Assembly (NCBI GenBank): GCA_035235625.1
Contig: CP141141.1
Location: 2,480,001 to 2,544,000, forward strand
From: Saururus chinensis
Lineage: Eukaryota; Streptophyta; Magnoliopsida; Piperales; Saururaceae
Direction: 5' to 3'
DNA: 64,000 nt
Under the pieces are notes generated by a model. It worked only from the letters and a program-made list of their open reading frames with translations. It did not search any database and was not told the DNA's origin. Positions 13,331 through 25,045 of the stretch are shown piece by piece; positions within the stretch are counted from its first letter, which is position 1; every line of letters begins with the position of its first letter. Made by a program: the position numbers and the translations under genes.

Positions 13331-13521
13331 TTGATCCCAAAAAATTTTCGGTAGTAACGTGGGTAGTGCCTCCGGTCTCAGAAAAAGAAAAAATTACAGA
13401 ATTTAAGTAGTAAAAGTAAATGACTGAATTTAAAGAGTTAGTGTGCAAAAATAAAAGTTAGAGAATTAGTAAAGTTAGAGTGAGTTTTTTTTTCGTAACG
13501 GATTCTTGTCACACGTTACAA

Positions 13522-13539
13522 TCCCTGGCAACAACGCCA
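13522..13539 (-). promoter_or_regulatory. Primer-binding site, tRNA-Asp type
   Basis: On the minus strand, 3 bases after the LTR, the sequence is TGGCGTTGTTGCCAGGGA. From memory the Athila primer site complementary to tRNA-Asp is TGGCGCCGTTGCCGGGGA, a match at 15 of 18 positions. All three differences are C-to-T or G-to-A, as expected from decay of methylated cytosines. Confidence 0.8.
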
Positions 13540-13542
13540 ATT

Positions 13543-14974
13543 TGTTGTTACGTCTGAAACAAGATTATGAAGAAGTCAAATTCAGATTTGTTTTACTTGC
13601 CAATTGTAGTAGACAAGGTCGATCCATAGGGAAAGCCTTGTGCAACAAAGAAAACTATTACGAAAAAAATAGAGAAAGGAAAACTAAGAAAGAAAGAGTA
13701 GAAGAGTATTGAGGCAATATAGAGTCAAGAAATCAAGATGAGAAAACACTAAGGCATTAAGGATCATTGTAACATCTAATGATGTTCTTCATGTATCATG
13801 TTATCTCAGTTAGAATCGAATGAAAATTCTATCTAACTGGAAGATATATACATTAAAATTGAAAATAAAAATAGAAATGCTTTGGATAGATGAAGGATAA
13901 AAACAATTGTCTCTTAAAGATTCTATGTATCCAAATCACAAAAGATAAAAAAGGAGAGTCTTTAAGCATCTTATGTATCCAAATCACAAAGAAACAAGAA
14001 GAAGAACAATATTAAATAAACATTACTTCAAATAAACAATACTTACTTGAAACCATTGATGAAACATGAATTAAACTCCATTAAATTGTTACAAATCTCC
14101 TCTAGCCTTAGCTTGAGAGCTTAGAAAGCCATTACAATAAAACTAAAAATAAAAATACAAAAATAGAGAAGAAAATAGGAGAAGAGAGCTCCAAAGAGGA
14201 GGGGATTAGTCATTTATCATGTCCACCCCTCTCTTTATAGGAATAGAAGGGGTTGCTTCAAAGAGGAAAGTGAAATCATATCTCTAGATTGCATCCTGAT
14301 TGATTGCCTGATTGGTTGCTTCTTTGGCAATGATTAGATACTAAATAAATCAATGATTTATTTAACAAATAAGTATCTTTGAATCTTCCTTTAGTTAACC
14401 AATTAGCCTCCTTGTCTTTCCTTAGGTGTATCAATCATAATCAATGAAAATATTCTTCATGTGCTGGCCTCGGGTTAGTTTACTAGTTGTCTCTTTTCAT
14501 ACCGACTTCGACCCATGAATCTTCGGAATTTGAAATTTCTTCCTGAAATATCATTTGTAGCTATAGAAGTCTTCTTTTCAATGCCACCAGAATTGTATCC
14601 ATCCAAATTATACATACAAGGATATGATCGAAATACTAAGGCTCTGTCAATCTGTCTGAATCAGCTTATTTCCTAATTTAGTCCTCTTCATACAAATCTC
14701 AAATCAAACGGGTCCACAAGGTTGTGTTCGACTATTCCATGCATGTTTAGACCATTAGGAGCCCATTCTTGACTTTCAAATAGCTTTGGGTAGATGGGCT
14801 TTACTTCCTCTTCTACTTAGATCTTGTTAAAGCCTATTTAGACATATAAACTCAATTAAGGTCCAACTAACTTATTCAAAACATAAATAGCCCAAATCAG
14901 CAATGAATTGACACAAAATAGGATTATAATTCAAAATTTTAAAATATTTAATTGAACATTATTTTAGTGCATCA
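13543..14974 (-). repeat. 5' LTR of nested Athila-like element
   Basis: A 1432-bp LTR. On the minus strand it starts TGATGCAC, carries a TATA box (CTATAAAGAG, 14231-14240) and ends GTAACAACA next to the primer-binding site. It is homologous to the solo LTR at 3068-4443. Transcription would begin about 30 bp past the TATA box, near 14205, and run toward gag. Confidence 0.9.
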
Positions 14975-17900
14975 GTGGGCAACTCTATGGCACTATAAGA
15001 CTCATTATGGTGGGCAATTGTATGACCCCTTATGTATGGGTGTTTATGTTTGCGCGTTCAAGTAAGTAGTATCATGGGCCTACTCTTACCTGTTTGATCC
15101 TGTGCCCCATGAGCACTAGTGTGCCTTACCTTCGGAAAAGTCAATGACATCTAGTCACTCCCCGGAGGTTAAGGTGATGCCCCAGTGACATTCTTTTCCA
15201 TCTCGACGCTAGAGCTTATTAGTTGTAATGAGCTTCAGTGGTCGATAGTATGTGTACGTCTGTAAGAGTATGAGCACGACTGTAAGAGTATGAGTATAAG
15301 CAAGATTGTAAGAGTATGATTCTGAGTAGGAATGTAAGTGTAAGACTGTACGAGTAAGGTTGTACGAGTAAGTATATGATTGTACGAGTTAGGTAGTACA
15401 AGTATGTGTAAGTTGTATGAGTATGTGTACGATGGTACGAGTAAGTTTGTAAGACCTTGGATAAGGGTGTTTGTGTAAGTTTAATTTGATGGTGCATTTG
15501 GTATGATTTTGGCACGATGGTGCATTTGGTATGACTGTATGCGTATGTGCATGATTATGATATGCCTGTTTGCTTCATGATGAGTTGCATGAACACATCT
15601 ATGTTTGGATTTACTGAGTCCACTGTTTAGAACTCCCCTATTAGGTATTTTCTTACTGAATATGAAAATACTCATTACCTTACTTTTTAGCCCTGTTATT
15701 CGGGAGGCTTTTGTAGGTTTGTGACAGAGAGCTTCTGCAGATGGATGTTCATTTCAGCTGTGTATTGATTCTCGTTATATGCTTGACTTACTATGAGTAG
15801 TATTAGTGCCATGATCTGATGTATTGGGTGAGACGAGCATTAAGATGTTTATGTATTCTAGACTTTAGTTTGGAATAGACTGTGGACTGTTAAGGGACTT
15901 GTACTCAGGGATGCTTGGGAGAGATTTGTACTTAAAGTCTATGATCATAACAATTTATTCGTACGGTTGTTTTCGAGTAGCGCCTGAGGATATTTTCTTT
16001 GGCCGTACGATTATTGATCGAATGTGTAAATATTTGTATGGGAAAACTTGGTGTGATGTTTTAAATTATAAAAATTATTTTTACAGGTTTTGTATTCATC
16101 ATTTTTTTCAATTTATAGCAGTTATATTGCAAAAATATTTCCGTGAATTTTGAGGAAAATATATGAAAAATCTCGGGCGTTACAATGTATATAGGATCAG
16201 ATAATTAACATTAACTTGTAACACCCTAAAATTTTTATGTTTTGAAATTTTGAATATTTGGGGCCATAAGTGAGTTTTAGGGCTCAATAGCTATTTTTCT
16301 TAAAATTGGAATATTTTAAGCGCGATTCATTTGAATGAGCTTTAAAGAGCTCTAAGAGATGAACAAATCAAACCCAAGAACGCATAAATTGGACACAAGA
16401 TCGTAGGCAGGGTGCACTTTAAATTTGCAAGAAAATATACTATTGCATGGTCTGGTTTCAAAGGGCTAGTCGATATGAGCGCAATGGTACCAAGAACACG
16501 CGGTTCCAAGTTATAGGTAGAAAATAACACTTGTTTGAAGTTTTAATTTCGTTTTTGAATAAAGACGAAATTAAAAAAATAATTGTTGTTGAAAGCCATG
16601 GCACATGGCCTACGTGCATAAGCTCTAACACACGCATCTTGTGTCAGTGCTGATGCAAAACGACTTTGTAGCCGTTGGATGTGCACCACGACGGCACCAT
16701 TTGTGTATTTTAGGGGGAGGAGGGATAATTTTCCATTCATATCATTTCTTCTCTCCTCTCTTTGAAAAACTTATGACTCATTTTTAAGTTGTTTTTTACC
16801 CAATTCTATCTGTTCAAAAACCAATCCTACATAATTTGAGTATGTTCTACATCATAGAGGGGTTCATTTTTCGAGTTAAGTACTCTAAAGGGGGAAAACA
16901 ACCTGGGATAAGGGGAGGCTCCGTCCTCCACTTTCGGCCTGGAAAGAGGAAATGTCACAATTCAAGGGGAGACTTCGTCCGCCATTTTCAAGTCGGAAAG
17001 AGATTTTGTTCTGACACGAGGGAAGGTTCCACCCGCCGCTCTTAAACAAGAAACAAGATACGGCTCCAACCACCAGCCATGACTAGTCAAATTCAAGAAC
17101 GATGAGTAGGTGACTTTAAACTCTAATTCCATGCTACGATTAGACCGTACGATTTCATAATTCTTTCATAAAAGATTATTTTAAAAAAGATAGTATTTAC
17201 TAGGGGTCAGACAAACGCTAAAATAATAGTGTATTGTACACCTCTTAGTGGAATTTCATCATGATACAAACCTTAAAATACTATTATTATTTGAATGACA
17301 TTTATGAATAATCTTAATCAAATTTAAAGGGTAATTATTTGGTATAAAGCCCAAAAACTATCATCGGTTTTGAACGGTAGCTATTTGGTATAAAGCCCAA
17401 AAGCTATTAGAGTTTTGACTCCTACGTACTGCCTATTAAGGCATATGGCACACCCATGAAATGAGATATCGTGGGAAGATCTCTTTCATTTTGATCTTGT
17501 TGCCCTATGAGCACAAGTGTACGTCGTTTCAGTATCAGCAACAATATGTGAATGATGATTTATTCAATTTTGAATTATTTATCGGATTATGTGAATGATG
17601 ATTTATCCGACTTTGAATTATTTAACAGATTCTACCTAAGAAAAAATTATCATATTTTATCAGATTATGTGAAAGGCTAATTTACCTGACTATTTATAAA
17701 AGAATATTGTTTGGATTTCATTTAAATTGGCAATGCTATTTTGAGTTATTTTAAGTCTACTTTCGAGTATGAATTATTAGAAGAATGTTTATGTGTCTTT
17801 GATTATGTTTTTTGTTATAGTATGTTAGTAGAATTTAACTCTATCTATTAAGTATAATTATACTCACCCATGTTAACAAAAAAATAATAATAATAATAAA

Positions 17901-18107
17901 ATAAAAAAATATATATAAAAGTCAAAATAGTCTTAGTCCAAAATTTTGGAGATTGACTAGCTCCAAAGTAGACAGAATCCTTCAACCTGACTAAGTCAAA
18001 AAGAGAAAGAAGAAATTGTCATATTCTACACATGTAGAAATAAGACAAAACTTATAAAAAAAAATTTAATTAAGTAAACCCCTACAAGTTTCATATCAAA
18101 TCAAAAT

Positions 18108-18690
18108 AACAAAAGGCTGAGTGAGCCCCATGGGTCCCACATTAAATTAGCCATCAAATCAAAGTTACAAAAGGCTAAGTGAGATCCACATAAATCTCAC
18201 GCTAAATTAGCCGTTAAATTAAAATCACAAGAGGCTAAGTGAGACTCTCATGGGTCCCACGTCAAATTAGCCATCAAATCAAAGTTACAAAAGGCTAAGT
18301 GAGATTTACATGAGTCCCACGCCAAATTAGCCGTTAAATTTAAATCAAAAGAGGCTAAGTGAGACCCCCATGGGTCCCACATCAAATTAGCCATCAAATC
18401 AAAGTTACAAAAGGCTAAGCGAGATCCACATGAGTTCCACACCAAATTAGCCGTTAAATTAAAATCAGAAGAGGCTAAGTGAGACCCCCATGGGTCCCAC
18501 ATCAAATTAGCCATTAAATCAAAATTACAAAAAGCTAAGTGAGACCCACGTGAGTCCCACATAAAATTAGCCATTAAATTTAAATCACAAGAGGCTAAGT
18601 GAGACCCACATGGGTCCCACATTAAATTAGTCATCAAATCAAAAATCAAAAGATTGAATAAAACTCATGTGAGTCCCATATCAAATTAGC
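18108..18690. repeat. 60-bp tandem repeat, 120-bp higher-order dimer
   Basis: About nine to ten units of almost exactly 60 bp carry CAAATTAGCC, GGCTAAGTGAGA and TGGGTCCCAC or TGAGTCCCAC. Two unit types alternate: one with CCATCAAATCAAAGTTACAA and one with CCGTTAAATTAAAATCA, giving a 120-bp period. Because 60 is a multiple of 3, one minus-strand frame (18649-18248) stays open and encodes a repeated peptide with MANLMWDP; this is an artefact of the repeat. Units grow more divergent past 18640. Confidence 0.92.
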
Positions 18691-19200
18691 CAAATTAAAA
18701 TATGAGACCTCATATAAGTCTCATACAAAAAATAGACTTTAAAATAAATCTTAAAGTCTAAAAGATTATTTTAAGACCCACCTCCTAAAGGCTAGTTATG
18801 TAATTGAGAAAAGATAAAAAAAAATAATAGCAAAAAAATACATGGTGCACTAGAGAAACTAAGGAAAGAAAATTAGTTAAGTCCCCATGTATAGTGGGCC
18901 CCTACACTTTTAAAGAATGTGCACTTGACTAACAAAATTAATATTTGAGAAGACTAAGTCAAAACTTTTTTGAGTGGTTACTCACGTTAAAAGAAATGAA
19001 TGAATGAAATGGAAGAGTAAGGGAAAGACCAAGTCAAACCACTATCACATGCCAAGTGGTCTTCCCCATTACCCCACTAATTCACTATCTCACTCCCCAC
19101 TTTCCACAAACTACCCCAACTAACTCTCCCCACTTCCTACAACTACACCACCAACTCACCACTTTCTCCCACTACTTTACCCCATGATACAACTTCAACA

Positions 19201-19212
19201 CTATAAATACCC
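19201..19212 (+). promoter_or_regulatory. TATA box of LTR promoter
   Basis: CTATAAATACCC lies in the distal part of the solo LTR at 16217-20061, preceded by a CCAC-rich stretch. Initiation would fall near 19235. Confidence 0.6.
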
Positions 19213-20061
19213 CCTTCTTCTCATAGAGAAGGGCTTTTGACAGTAAAGTCTAAGAAGCCTTCACAAACTCTAAAGCTCTCCATCTCAAAGGAAAACATTC
19301 CATCAAGAAGAGAAGAAGACTCCAAGAAAAAAGCTCATCCACCAAGTTCTTTAAAGGTTTCCTTCTCAAAGCATCCTTTCAATCCCAAGGATTCAATCTC
19401 AAGGAGTTTGCAAGGAGTTCAAGTTGCACAAAGCAAATGAAAGAGGATTCTCAAGCATAAAGACAAGAAGACATAGAAATGATGAGTTCTTACATGTGAT
19501 CTTCTTCATTTTTGTTGTGTTCTTTCTTTTTTAATACTTGTAATCATCTTTTGATAATTTCAATATTCTCATCCTTTCTTAACTTCTAATTTGTCTTTAT
19601 TTTTTGTCATTTAATCGAAGGGTTTGAAAATTAGTTAATTACTACTACTCCATTTCAAATTTTAAAGAGTAGTAGCAATTGGCCAAGAGAGGGTCGTCCT
19701 ACAAAAAAAAATAGGTTTCTTCTCTTGTCTTGTGCATAGGGAACCAACCGAAATCCCCCAACAACCTACCTCTAGACGCTCTAGGTCCAATTGAAGAAGA
19801 TGGTTTTAAAGAAGATTGCCCTTAGAACTTTAAAAATCTACGCTTTGGGTTTACTTTGTCAAGTTCTTTTGTTATGTATTAATTATGTACTTTTGCGCTG
19901 CATTGATTTTGTTGAGGCATGTAATCATTGTTCTATATATTTTGTAATTATTTTATATTAATGAAAAGTTAATTATTTTGTAGACGGTTGATCTCGACCC
20001 CCTTTTGATTATGAATTGATAGAATTCCGACTTTTAAGATTCAAAAAGTCGGGGGGCTACA

Positions 20062-21069
20062 TAACGGGTACTTGCAACCTCAATTATTATCTGTGCTTTA
20101 TGCTACACATGTAGTTTATTATTACTTATTTGGATGTACAATTTCAAAGCCGATGTTCTCAACCTGTAGTACAAATGAAAAATGGCTGACATGTAGTTTA
20201 TTATATATCCAAGAATGTTTACGAAATGTTCTTGTTATCCCAAAAACTCTAAGATGGAATGTAATGATATAAGTGCATGATCGACCAAAAGATTGTACTT
20301 GTCACATGGGAAAAATCAAGAATTAATTTAAACCATTCTAGTAAGCATTGATAATAGATATCTATAGTTAGTCTTCTAGCTAATGAAAAAGTATAAGGTT
20401 TTAGGCAGCATGGTCTTTTGCAATGCTTCAATAAATCATATGCAGAAGTAAGCTCTCATTCTTGTATCCACATGGAAAAAAGGTATTACATTTAAAATGA
20501 TCCTTTCATCTATCCCACATGACATTGAACAAATTTCTAATTACAAAAACTACATTCAATAAGAAAAAAAACAAGAAGCAAACTTTAACTGCATTTCATA
20601 AACTTAAATTTAATTCCATCAGTCCTTTGCCGCCTCAATGTTGAAGGTGTCAAGCCAGCCACTTGCAGCCTTGTGGGGGTCTCAAATCTCCGCCTCCCAC
20701 TTGCCACAGGGCCTTCTGCCTCACCTCTCTACACCTCTTCCTCCTAACTAGGTTAGAATGACCTTGGCCTCCCATGTGGACATTAACTGTGTGGTCAAGA
20801 AATCCATCCATCTACACAAGAATAATTATAATTTTATGCAAATAAGTATACAAAACAATAAGTTCATGAAATTAATAATGCACATTCTTATAATTATGGA
20901 AGAATTCTAATTCTACTCTCAAGCCAGTAATAAAGGTTCAATCAGGAAGTGAAGCATAAAAATTAAAGGTCACATTTCAAAGAGTATATGCAAATAATTT
21001 TTTTTTGACATGTACCAAAATAGAGGGAGAGGAAGGGGCGTCAGAAGGAGTAGAAGAGGGGAGAAAGTA
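20062..21069. other. No gene recognised
   Basis: AT-rich sequence with no intact open frame beyond ~66 codons and no recognised domain. A short GC-richer stretch at 20630-20760 resembles decayed exon sequence but has no identifiable protein. Confidence 0.5.
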
Positions 21070-21654
21070 GGGGAATTTAATTTTTTTATATTTATTATTA
21101 TATATTTAAATACTATATAATAAGAATCATAAATATGTATAGTAATTACGATGCTTAAATATAAGCATCATAAATAGTAAAGAAATAAAATTCAGTTTAT
21201 ACTTGTTAAAAAATGATAGTATTTGTGATGTTTTTTTAAAATTGTCAAATAGAATCGGATACTATTCGTGACACTTATATAAAAACATTGCACGCTTATA
21301 TAAATGTGTCACAAATCCTATATGTCTTAAAAAAAGTATGTACTCGTGACGTTTATATAAAAGCGTTGCAAATACTATTGCCTATTTGCAATGTTTAACA
21401 ATAAACATCGCAAATAGTATAATTTTTTTAAAATTTAGTTTATTTGTAATGTTTTTTATCAAGCGTTGCAAATAGAGGTATTATTTGTGACTCTTGATAA
21501 AAAACATCGTAAATAGGAAACATATTTGCCACACTTAGGATTAAGCATCGCGAATAGTGTGTTTTTTTTTTTTGCAACGTTTTTTCAAGCATTGCAAAAA
21601 GCCATTTTAGCGTCCCTAATAAAAGCATCACAAATAGTCCTTTTTATTATAGTG
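21070..21654. mobile_element. CACTA-like right end with subterminal repeats
   Basis: The segment ends CTTTTTATTATAGTG. Before it are at least ten copies, in both orientations, of short motifs such as GCATCACAAATAG, GCGTTGCAAATA and AACATCGCAAATAG. This is the layout of a CACTA subterminal region. The following 3 bases are TAA. No matching left end (CACTATAATAAAAA) was found upstream, so the element is incomplete or its left end has decayed. Confidence 0.65.
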
Positions 21655-24600
21655 TAATCCCTTTGGGAACACCTTTTTACTCTCTAGTAGTATATCTACA
21701 AAATAATGTATGTTTTAAACTTCGCGTAAAAAATTGAGTTTGACTCGTTGCAAGTTTGATGCGGAAAAATTGACCAAATCTTTTTAAGATGAGACATTAG
21801 GTATTCTTATGTATGTCATATATTTCTTCATCAAGCGGCATCCCTCAATTCTAGTGGACCATCTCTCGCCGTAGTCATTCATGTCTGTGGTGTGCTCAGC
21901 GACCATATATATGATGATGAATGGGAAGCTATCCAACGAGAAAATTCCTAGCCCCAGTGTTCCACCTCTTTCTCTGCAACTCCAAGGCTAGGTAAAGTGC
22001 ATCTTGGATTCTAGAGCAAGGCTATGGCATGCATCCTGAATGAAGGCCTTCTCACTTCCACTCCGACAATTAATGTCAGTCACAAGGAAGAAGGTATGAT
22101 GGAAAAGCTCTTAAAATTTCCCCCGTAATCCTTTTTGTGTTTAATGAAAAATCCCAAAATGTATGAATTTATTTACAGCCCAAAAATGAGGATAAAAATG
22201 GGATGAAGTCTATAAGTTGATTAGGTTCTTCATAAGTAAATTTATTATGCTTTCTTATTAATAGTTTTTTAATCATTCTTCCATACCTCTACGACGGCTG
22301 ACATTTTCCTGCATTTTTGAATGGGTCTGTGAATTAAATTTGTGGGTATATGAAGTCATCCTCAGACTAGTTGAAAACATTATCATTACTAGAATGGATA
22401 TATTTCAACTGCCAGACTACCAAACTACCAAAAACATAATGTACATGGAATATGTCTCTTGTAATTGCCCAGGTGTAACATGAGAAAAAGCAAGCAAATG
22501 GCTTGGTCATTTATTAGTGGGCGACTTCAGGCCAATTTCGCATATCATTTCTTGGAGGTGTTACAATAACAATACACTTTCAATCGAAGTTAAAAGAAAC
22601 AATTTGAACAAAGTGCTTTGGGAAGCTTCTCCAAATGGACATTAATGGAAGGACAATGTTCCCAGCCCAAGCATTGAAACATTTAATCCAGAGACATAAC
22701 GGGAGTTTTCTCTTTAGGTAACTTATAGAGTTACTACATTAAGATGTCACCAAAGGAGTTATGTATGGTGATGGGTCTCAGGTTTTATGAGAGTGTCCCC
22801 CATCTCCCTTAATTGCTGCTCACATTGTCTCTCTTCACTGTAGGGTCTTTTGGGCAGGGGATGAAAAGATCATGAAGGTAGCTCTTCTAGACAAGGCCAA
22901 TTGACAAAATGACAAATATGCAGTGAAGCTAGTAGTTGTTCTTGTGCTTGAGAAGTTGTTGATTGGAAGAATTAAGTTGAGAGCATGGAGTGGATATGCA
23001 GTTTATAGTTTTGGTCAACGATTATCCATGGAGGGGGGCATATGTTTCTCTGACACAACATCATGTATTGGAGAAGGCGGAAGATTGGCATTGAAGATGG
23101 CAATGTACTGTGCAGTTTTGCCCATTCTTTGATTGCAAGTGGCTGTACTAGTTGTCAACATGCACAACTGCAAACTACTTGAAGTTAAAACTGATGACTG
23201 ATCTATAACCATATAGGTTTGGATGATGGAAAGGCTTCCCCAGTTGGGTGCAGTATGTGTCATTCATCCAGGGAGTTCTTTCTGAAGGATGTTGAATTGG
23301 TACGGGTACAAGAAGCTCCCCTACTTAAAAAATTGAGGGGGCTATATTAGGCAGGAGAAAGTAAACCATGAATAAAATTTGTTGATGTTAATTTTATTTA
23401 CATAATCTAGTTAAAGGCACTCTCCTTATGTTATTTCCACCCCATGATATGCTCAAGGCCCCTCATTACTTGTACACCTCATTAAAATCTAAAAAAATGC
23501 TCATACATACCCCTCTCCACCCCAATCCACCATTACTTAATTTCACTCTCGTTTAAAGAGCTTCATTTTCTCTTCCATTCCGCTAGTTAGTGCGGAACGC
23601 CGACTGTCGTCCGTCGTCGACCTTCGCCCATATGGCCAGACTTGGTTTGCAAAGAAAGCTCATAACACACTCATGAGTAGATATTAACATAGAAGAGAGG
23701 ATAAGTAAAACACTTTGCAGGTCACATATGAAAGGAGCTCACTCATGTTCACTTGTATCTTTTTGTTGTTTTCATCACCGAAAGATCAAATGCAGTCCCG
23801 TCTCTTTCTATTTTCCCCCATTAGAAGCGGCGATTGATAATTGCATTCATTTTTGCAAACGATGGACCAAAGTCAATCAATGGGCAGCATCAACAACCGC
23901 TTCTACCTCGACAATAAGCAAGACCAGACCCACTCACCACCTCCCGTTCCATTTTCCGCCCACCAGGCAGCCTACCATCTACTACACGCATTCAAAATTC
24001 AATCATTTATATATTCAATCATTTGGAAGTTATAGGCGGGACAGCTCCAAAACGCGTTTGGCAGTTGGTTTTCCAAATTAAGAGGAGGCACTTCCTTTCA
24101 TTAAGTTTCCCCGTGAAAAAAAAGTGCTTAAGACATCAGGACGTGCGTCGGATAGTTTCATTTCCTCCCTCCCTGAAAATCAGCTTCTTAGTCTTTGTTT
24201 AATATTAACGTTGTACTGATTAAGAGTTATTTACATTTGATCAGGTAATGAGTTTAGTTTGAAAAAGGGATTTTTATGAATTTCAATGCACGTTTGTGTC
24301 AGCCTAGCTAAGGTTGGAAGAAGCCTCAGCTCGAATCTTCATTTCATGTTGTGCACCCACTAAATGGACATGTAGCTTCAATAATCAAAAGAGCCTACAA
24401 GCTGGTCCTAATAGTGGTGAGGAACTCATATAGCAGTTCCTGGATTAAGGAACTGCTGTATTGACGAGTCCTTAATATTGGTTCGTAATTATTACATTTT
24501 TTTTGTCTTTATATGTGATTGCCCCAAAGGAGGTTTTCTACATGTAACGATTCCAACCAGAAGCAAACTCAAGTGGCAAAAAGAAAAGGCTAGATGGTCC

Positions 24601-24700
24601 CTCTTGAAACTTCTAAACCTGCAAGATCCATCTGTGCCATGGTGTTCTTAGGATAGAAATTTGTATCAGCCAACTCTTATTCCAATTGGAATGCCGGTGC
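21655..24700. other. No gene recognised
   Basis: Only short frames occur (longest about 117 codons at 23728-24081, plus strand) and none shows a recognisable domain. The 22780-23340 stretch has exon-like composition, but every frame is broken by stops. No TIRs, LTRs or RNA genes were recognised. Confidence 0.5.
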
Positions 24701-24708
24701 AAGCCAGA

Positions 24709-25045
24709 TCTATAAATAATTCTCTCTACACACTACATATACCCTATGGAGGACGGCACGTTATTGAAGTGGTGAATGCAGCCAGAACAGTACAGTGAGA
24801 GCCTCAAACCCAAGCAGAGCCAGAGAGACCAGACAGCCAGAAAAGAAGAAGAAAGGCAGGCAGACCGAGAGGGAATTTCAGGCGCCCAGAGATATTTTGG
24901 CTTGCAACTCCAGAGCAGAAGGCAGCGACGTGTGATCAGCTGAGAAGAGATAGGGCTGACCAAAGAAAAAAAAAGAAAGGACATCATGCTTTCTTCATCC
25001 TCAACCCATCAACGGTCACCCTCTTCATCTCTAGAGGTCTAAATT
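24709..25045 (+). promoter_or_regulatory. Promoter-like stretch with TATA box and short ORF
   Basis: A TATA box, CTATAAATAATT, at about 24709-24720 is followed by CTCTCTACACACTAC and a ~230-bp purine-rich leader of the kind seen in plant 5' UTRs. The first ATG after the leader (24985) opens only 18 codons (begins MLSSSSTHQRSPSSS) to a stop at 25039-25041. This may be the promoter and truncated first exon of a lost gene. An earlier ATG at 24746 opens only a few codons. No downstream exon was identified. Confidence 0.35.

Larger units (their letters stand above)
8468..14974 (-). mobile_element. Nested Athila-like Ty3-gypsy element, deletion derivative
   Basis: On the minus strand the order is 5' LTR (14974-13543), primer-binding site (13539-13522), gag (about 13111-11580), protease (about 11578-11064), a long non-coding 3' region, polypurine tract (near 9105-9122) and a truncated 3' LTR (9104-8468). 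Reverse transcriptase, RNase H and integrase are absent: the frame stops soon after the protease and is followed by a GGGAGGCAACCCAC motif (near 10776-10790) usually found beyond pol in Athila-type elements. Gag-protease carries several stops and frameshifts. The element sits inside family-A LTR DNA. Its left end and ~150 bp of host LTR are deleted, so no target duplication survives. Confidence 0.9.
5047..16184. mobile_element. Long solo LTR (family A) with nested retrotransposon
   Basis: The element starts TGTAATGCCCCTGA and ends CGGGCGTTACA, flanked by perfect ATGTA duplications (5042-5046, 16185-16189). Outside the nested insertion (8468-14974) it is the reverse complement of the 4911-bp copy at 54963-59873. 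It has no internal coding domain of its own, so it is read as a solo LTR. The proximal ~2 kb (about 5160-7290) is GC-rich and CpG-rich, unlike the rest. Minisatellites follow: GCTAGTGATGGCTAGC units around 7485-7620, ~75-bp units around 8340-8465, and TGTAAGAGTATGAG-type units around 15240-15460. About 150 bp present in the other copy is missing at the nested-insertion junction. TG...CA ends and length suggest a Ty3-gypsy chromovirus (Del/Tekay-like); that assignment is inference. Confidence 0.9.
16217..20061 (+). mobile_element. Probable 3.8-kb solo LTR
   Basis: It starts TGTAACACCCTAAAATTTT, a common plant LTR start, and ends GGGGGGCTACA. The flanks are TAACT (16212-16216) and TAACG (20062-20066), a 4-of-5 target duplication. 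A TATA box, CTATAAATACCC, at about 19201-19212 is followed by a leader-like stretch and a T-rich and AATAA-bearing 3' part, as expected for U3-R-U5 in the plus direction. No primer-binding site or coding domain follows 20061. The 60-bp tandem array at 18108-18690 lies in U3. The element begins only 33 bp after the preceding family-A LTR. Confidence 0.75.

Noticed and set aside
18248..18649. 133-codon minus-strand repeated peptide
   Set aside because: It is kept open only because the tandem unit is 60 bp, a multiple of three; no start context or domain.
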